The position numbers were made by a program, and so were the translations under genes. The notes beneath the pieces were generated by a model. The model was given only the letters and a program-made list of their open reading frames with translations, did no database searches and was not told the DNA's origin. Positions 59,021-64,000 of a stretch of DNA of 64,000 nucleotides are shown in pieces; position 1 is the stretch's first letter; every line of letters begins with the position of its first letter. The stretch is from Leptolyngbya sp. PCC 6406 (GTDB lineage Bacteria; Cyanobacteriota; Cyanobacteriia; Phormidesmidales; Phormidesmidaceae), in assembly GCF_000332095.2 (NCBI RefSeq), contig NZ_KI913949.1, positions 3,466,283-3,530,282 on the forward strand, written 5' to 3'.

Positions 59021-59707
59021 GTGCTCGTGGTAAAACCCTTTCGTATTGGCATCGCTGGCCCCGTAGGTTCCGGTAAAACCGCCCTGATTGATGTCCTCTG
59101 CAAGGCTATGCGCCACGACTACAGTTTGGCGGTGGTCACCAACGATATCTATACCCAAGAAGACGCCCAGTTCCTCGTGCGGAGTACCGCCCTAGAGCGC
59201 GATCGCATTATTGGCGTCGAAACCGGCGGCTGTCCCCACTCCGCCATTCGCGACGACGCCTCCATCAATCTGGAAGCCATTGATCAACTCGTGCACCAGT
59301 TTGACCCCGACATCGTATTTGTTGAAAGCGGCGGTGACAATCTTGCCGCCACCTTCAGTCCAGAATTGGTGGATATGACCCTCTACGTCATTGATGTCGC
59401 CGCCGGAGACAAAATCCCCCGCAAAGGTGGTCCCGGCATTGCCCGCTCCGATGTCCTAGTGATCAACAAAATGGACCTCGCCCCCTACGTCGGAGCCGAT
59501 CTGAGCGTAATGGAACGGGATGCCAAAACCATGCGCGGCGATCGCCCCTTTGTCTTTACCAATCTCAAAACCCGCGAAGGGTTAAACACCATCATTGACC
59601 AGATTCGCCACCAATATCAGCAAGGCCCCAGCCCCGCCGTCGCCGCCGCCGTGGTTGAATTTACCCACGATCATTCCCATTCCCACGCCCACAGCCATTT
59701 CCATTAA
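59021..59707 (+). CDS. ureG: Urease accessory GTPase UreG with C-terminal His-rich tail
   Basis: [47 protein letters not shown]...[23 protein letters not shown]...[20 protein letters not shown] start at 59021 or 59027; tail [14 protein letters not shown]. Confidence 0.96.
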   Translation: MLVVKPFRIGIAGPVGSGKTALIDVLCKAMRHDYSLAVVTNDIYTQEDAQFLVRSTALERDRIIGVETGGCPHSAIRDDASINLEAIDQLVHQFDPDIVFVESGGDNLAATFSPELVDMTLYVIDVAAGDKIPRKGGPGIARSDVLVINKMDLAPYVGADLSVMERDAKTMRGDRPFVFTNLKTREGLNTIIDQIRHQYQQGPSPAVAAAVVEFTHDHSHSHAHSHFH

Positions 59708-59948
59708 CCATGTTGGGGTGCCTCAGAGTCCCCGCCCCTGGGTAGGGCGGATTTTGAGCGTTAAGGGATCTGCGGGTGAATGGTGTACTAGGTAGCCATC
59801 CCCCTTGGGCCATACATGAAATGGCTCCCGCAAGGAGCAAGCCTGCGCGAAGTCGTTAGGGCAAAATCTCCGGCATTTCCAGAATGATCGGCGAAGATTG
59901 GGATATCCTGACACGCCCAATGCCGAACGTCACTGCCGAACCGCACCC

Positions 59949-61406
59949 ATGAAAACTGCCCTGCTGCGACGAGCCGACGCGCTGCTCCACAACCGCACCG
60001 TACCGTTGCTCGTGCTGTTGTTCTGTGCCGGAGTCGCCGCTGCCCTGTGGAATATCGCCACCCTATCGTCTCAATTAATTGAATCCCAAGCGCTGCAAAA
60101 TTCCGCTCTCTATGCCGATGCCATCCAGCAGGCCCGTACCTTCTACAGCGAAACCGTCGTTGCCAAACTTCAAAATCGTGATGACATCACCATCGACTAC
60201 GACCACCTGCACCAGCCCAACACCATTCCCCTGCCCGCCACCTTCTTGATCGAGCTGGGAGAACGGATTCGAGCCGGACAGGCCGATGTATCAGTGCGCC
60301 TGTTTAGCGGCATGCCCTTTCCCTTCCGTTCCGATGGTGGCCCCCGTGATCCCTTTGAGGAAGAAGCCCTCGCCTATCTCAGCACCCATCCCAACGATCG
60401 CTTTACTCGAATAGAACCCTTCCAAAATCGGCGGTCCTTTCGCTATACCCAGGCCGACATCATGGGTCAGAGCTGCGTCGATTGCCACAACCGCCATCCC
60501 CAAAGTCCCAAAACCGACTGGCAAGTGGGGGATGTGCGCGGCGTTTTAGAAATTACAGTGCCCATTGATCAGTTTGCCAACCAAACCCGAGCTGGGCTGC
60601 AAAACACCTTTTTTACCCTAGGGGGGCTGTTTGCCCTAGGGGGCTTTGGCATTGTCTTGGTCGTCAACCGCCTCAAGCGCACCTCCCAGGAACTGGAGAT
60701 GCGGGTCTTGGAGCGCACCGCCGACCTCCACCACAGCAATCAGCGGCTGAGTGAGGAACAGGCCAAGTCGGAGCAACTGCTGCTGAATATTCTGCCGGAA
60801 CCCATCGCTGACCGGCTCAAACGGGGCGAAAAGGACATTTCCGAGGGATTTTCCGGCGTCAGTATCCTATTTGCCGATATTGTCGATTTCACTCCTCTGT
60901 CGGAAACGGTCCCTCCGGCGGAACTGGTGGAGATTTTGAACCTAGTCTTTTCGGCCTTTGACCGCCTTTCAGAACAGCATGGTCTAGAGAAAATCAAGAC
61001 CATTGGCGATGCCTACATGGTGGTGGGGGGATTACCAGATCCCCGCCCCGATCATGCCGAAGCCATTGCGGAAATGGCCTTATCCATGCAGGCTACGATG
61101 GACCAGCTCAGCCGCAAAATTGATCAGCCCCTAGCCATTCGTATCGGCATCAACAGTGGCCCCGTGGTGGCGGGGGTGATTGGCACCAAAAAATTTATCT
61201 ACGATCTCTGGGGCGACACGGTGAATGTGGCCAGCCGCATGGAAGCCATGGGCATTTCAGGAGGCATTCAGGTAGCCCAACCCACCTATGACCTACTGCG
61301 AGATAAGTACTGCTTTGAGGACCGGGGCGAGATTGAGATTAAGGGCAAGGGACACATGCATGCCTACCTACTGAAGGGACGTTGTCTAGCCCCTGCCCCT
61401 GCCTGA
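59949..61406 (+). CDS. Membrane adenylyl cyclase with Tll0287/DUF3365-like extracytoplasmic domain carrying a CXXCH haem motif
   Basis: TM-domain-TM-CHD; QSCVDCHNRHPQSPKTDWQVGDVRGVLEITVPID; CHD SILFADIVDFTPLSE, EKIKTIGDAYMVVGG, FIYDLWGDTVNVASRMEAMG (Lys and Asp typical of ATP-specific class III). Confidence 0.9.
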   Translation: MKTALLRRADALLHNRTVPLLVLLFCAGVAAALWNIATLSSQLIESQALQNSALYADAIQQARTFYSETVVAKLQNRDDITIDYDHLHQPNTIPLPATFLIELGERIRAGQADVSVRLFSGMPFPFRSDGGPRDPFEEEALAYLSTHPNDRFTRIEPFQNRRSFRYTQADIMGQSCVDCHNRHPQSPKTDWQVGDVRGVLEITVPIDQFANQTRAGLQNTFFTLGGLFALGGFGIVLVVNRLKRTSQELEMRVLERTADLHHSNQRLSEEQAKSEQLLLNILPEPIADRLKRGEKDISEGFSGVSILFADIVDFTPLSETVPPAELVEILNLVFSAFDRLSEQHGLEKIKTIGDAYMVVGGLPDPRPDHAEAIAEMALSMQATMDQLSRKIDQPLAIRIGINSGPVVAGVIGTKKFIYDLWGDTVNVASRMEAMGISGGIQVAQPTYDLLRDKYCFEDRGEIEIKGKGHMHAYLLKGRCLAPAPA

Positions 61407-61762
61407 TTCTCAGCGTATTCCCTCGCCAAACCCATCGTTTGGGTTAGCCAAAGATGTCCCGCAGGCGAATTTGCTCAGATTTTGGGACGGAGATTTAGCC
61501 GAAACCCTCTCACGAGATTTCCAGGAAAATCCATCTTTGTATCCCAGGCTACATTTCCGCAATTTCCCTGACTCTAATATCGCATTCGACTGTGGTGTGT
61601 GGGTGTCAAGATCCGCCAAGCGATTGAATTCGCCTGGGGTACTAGGAAAACCTCAATCACTTTAGTTGGGCTTAGACGGGCTGCTGCCCGTGCAGTCCGT
61701 TCATTTATCCAAAAGCCATAACCCCTGTGGTTGGGCATGTTGAGTCAGGAGTAACAGCACCG

Positions 61763-63076
61763 ATGACATCTCGATTTGGCAGACGGAAGTTTTTGCTTTA
61801 CGGTTCCGCCACTATGGGCACAGCGATGCTGCTGAAAGCCTGCGGAGCCCCCAGCGATGATACCGCGACGACCCCAGCCGAGGGTGAAGAGGCAGCGACA
61901 GATAGCGGCGAAACCATTAAGGTGGGGATTCTCCACTCCTTGAGTGGCACCATGGCCATCAGCGAAACCACTGTGGTGGATGCGGAAATGTTGGCCATCA
62001 AGGAAATCAATGCCGCTGGTGGAGTATTGGGTAGGCAGATTGAGCCTATTCAAGAAGATGGGGCTTCCGATTGGCCGACCTTTGCAGAGAAAGCTGAGAA
62101 GCTGATCGATCAAGACGAAGTGGCTGTCGTTTTCGGTTGCTGGACCTCTGCCAGCCGTAAAGCAGTGCTGCCCGTGTTTGAATCCAAGGACCACATGCTG
62201 TGGTATCCGGTGCAGTACGAGGGTCAAGAATGTTCTAAAAATATCTTCTACACTGGGGCGGCTCCGAATCAGCAGATTGAGCCCGCTGTGGACTGGCTGC
62301 TAGAGAACAAGGGCACTGAGTTCTTCTTGGTTGGCTCTGACTATGTGTTCCCCCGTACTGCCAACACCATCATCAAAGAGCAGTTGGCAGTGAAAGGTGG
62401 GACCACTGTCGGGGAAGACTACCTGCCCCTAGGTAACACCGAAGTTACTGCCATCATTACTAAGATCCGGGCAGCTCTACCCAATGGCGGCGTCATCTTT
62501 AACAGTTTGAACGGTGACAGCAACGTGGCCTTCTTTACCCAACTGCAAGGGGCTGGCATGGGGCCAGATGAATACCCGGTGATGTCGGTGAGTGTTGCTG
62601 AGGAAGAGGTGCGCCAGATTGGTAAGGACTTCCTGGTGGGTCACTATGCCGCTTGGAACTACTTCCAGACAGTAGAGTCGCCTGAGAACGAAAAATGGGT
62701 CGCCGACTTCAAAGCGGAATATGGGGAAGACCGGGTAACCAACGACCCCATGGAAGCGGCCTATATCATGGTTTACCTGTGGAAGCAGGCGGTGGAAGCG
62801 GCGGGTACCTTTGACCTGGATGCGGTGCGAACAGCGGCCTATGGTCAAGAGTTTGCGGCTCCTGAAGGCCCTGTGACCATGAATACCAACCACCACATCT
62901 CTAAGACGGTGCGGATTGGTCAGGTCCGGGATGACGGTCTGTTTGATATCGTATCCTCTACCGACGGTCCCATTGATCCGCTGCCCTGGAACCAGTATGT
63001 GCCCGACACCAAGGGGCTGGCCTGCGACTGGTCTGATCCTGAGAAGGGTGGACAGTTTGAGATGGAAGGAGCCTAG
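61763..63076 (+). CDS. urtA: Urea ABC transporter substrate-binding protein
   Basis: [22 protein letters not shown] signal/lipobox; [83 protein letters not shown]. Confidence 0.96.
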   Translation: MTSRFGRRKFLLYGSATMGTAMLLKACGAPSDDTATTPAEGEEAATDSGETIKVGILHSLSGTMAISETTVVDAEMLAIKEINAAGGVLGRQIEPIQEDGASDWPTFAEKAEKLIDQDEVAVVFGCWTSASRKAVLPVFESKDHMLWYPVQYEGQECSKNIFYTGAAPNQQIEPAVDWLLENKGTEFFLVGSDYVFPRTANTIIKEQLAVKGGTTVGEDYLPLGNTEVTAIITKIRAALPNGGVIFNSLNGDSNVAFFTQLQGAGMGPDEYPVMSVSVAEEEVRQIGKDFLVGHYAAWNYFQTVESPENEKWVADFKAEYGEDRVTNDPMEAAYIMVYLWKQAVEAAGTFDLDAVRTAAYGQEFAAPEGPVTMNTNHHISKTVRIGQVRDDGLFDIVSSTDGPIDPLPWNQYVPDTKGLACDWSDPEKGGQFEMEGA

Positions 63077-63100
63077 GCTTCTTGTCCTAGCTAGCTAGCG

Positions 63101-63149
63101 GGGGTGCAGGGGGAGAGACTAAATCTTGCCTTCTGCACCCCTCTTTTAG
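63101..63149 (+). terminator. Hairpin between urtA and urtB (attenuator or partial terminator)
   Basis: GGGGTGCAG (63101-63109) pairs with CTGCACCCC (63133-63141), followed by TCTTTTAG. Confidence 0.65.
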
Positions 63150-63202
63150 TCTTATGTCTGGGTGAAGTCCAAGTTTTGCTGTCATGGGGTTGAAAGATAG
63201 CC

Positions 63203-64000
63203 GTGATCGAAGGGTTGATTAGTGGCATTTTTAACGGCATTAGCATCGGAGCGGTGCTGCTGATTGTGGCCTTGGGGTTGGCGATCGTCTTTGGTCTCAT
63301 GGGGGTGATTAATCTTGCCCACGGGGAGCTGATGATGCTGGGGGCCTACACCACTTTTGTGGTGCAGAACGGATTTAAAGCCATCGGTGGGCCAGTTGAA
63401 AATCTATATATTTTTGCGGCACTGCCAATGGCGTTTCTGGTGGCAGCTCTCGTAGGGCTAGCCCTGGAAAAGGGGGTGATTCGCTACCTCTATGGGCGAC
63501 CGCTAGAAACCTTGCTGGCAACTTGGGGGGTGAGCTTAATCCTGCGTCAGTTTGTTCGCAGTGTGAACTGGGCCATGGTTATTGGCTTGGTGTTGTTTTC
63601 TCTGCTGTTCTTTGGGGGGCGGTGGCTGTTGGAGCAGCGGCGAGCGTTGAGTCCTCTGGTTTCGGGGGTGACTCTAGTGCTATCGAGCGCGATCGCAGTT
63701 GTGACTGGGATCCTAATCAACCAAAATGGCGGCACCACCCTGAGTCGGGCCTGGTTTAGCACCCGCAACGTAGATGTTACGGCTCCGGTCTGGCTGCGGG
63801 GAGGCTTGTCCTTGGGGGGAGCCTTGCAGTTTCCCTATGCCCGCCTGTTCATTATTGCTTTGACCATTTTGTGTTTGGTCGGAGTCTACTGGTTCCTCCA
63901 GGGGTCTTCCTGGGGACTGCGGATGCGATCCGTGACCCAAAACCGCACCATGAGCGCCTGTCTAGGGATTCCCACAGAGCGGGTGGATGCCCTCACCTTT
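63203..64000 (+). CDS. urtB: Urea ABC transporter permease UrtB (runs off window end)
   Basis: GTG start; VIEGLISGIFNGISIGAVLLIVALGLAIVFGLMGVINLAHGELMMLGAYTTFVVQN..., open to the window end. Confidence 0.95.
   Translation, partial: MIEGLISGIFNGISIGAVLLIVALGLAIVFGLMGVINLAHGELMMLGAYTTFVVQNGFKAIGGPVENLYIFAALPMAFLVAALVGLALEKGVIRYLYGRPLETLLATWGVSLILRQFVRSVNWAMVIGLVLFSLLFFGGRWLLEQRRALSPLVSGVTLVLSSAIAVVTGILINQNGGTTLSRAWFSTRNVDVTAPVWLRGGLSLGGALQFPYARLFIIALTILCLVGVYWFLQGSSWGLRMRSVTQNRTMSACLGIPTERVDALTF

Noticed and set aside
61640-61763. NtcA-type GTA-N8-TAC box upstream of urtA
   Set aside because: Looked for by eye and no convincing match found; absence by eye is not proof.

Overview
The window is a 64-kb segment of a cyanobacterial chromosome. 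Evidence: frequent HIP1-type GCGATCGC octamers, psbU and psbM, an orange carotenoid protein (OCP), phytoene synthase/desaturase, and a urea transporter (urtA and partial urtB). I call about 48 coding regions, one tRNA-Val(TAC), several decayed genes and at least five families of dispersed or tandem non-coding repeats. The points I think most deserve follow-up are: (1) a 1-kb graveyard of toxin-antitoxin genes at 49.37-50.34 kb, with a TumE-like toxin remnant, a DUF433 antitoxin broken by an in-frame TAA, and a PIN/VapC fragment truncated at both ends; (2) a tandem class III cyclase whose two domains have lost complementary halves of the active site; (3) an adenylyl cyclase with a periplasmic c-type haem motif (CVDCH) between ureG and urtAB; (4) an EF-G paralogue lacking the switch II catalytic His; (5) RarA/MgsA fused to a methyltransferase-like domain; (6) a MITE-like element between ocp and crtW; (7) repeat elements with CTAG ends that coincide with the stop codons of neighbouring genes. 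Everything here comes from reading the sequence and from family knowledge. No database search was run.
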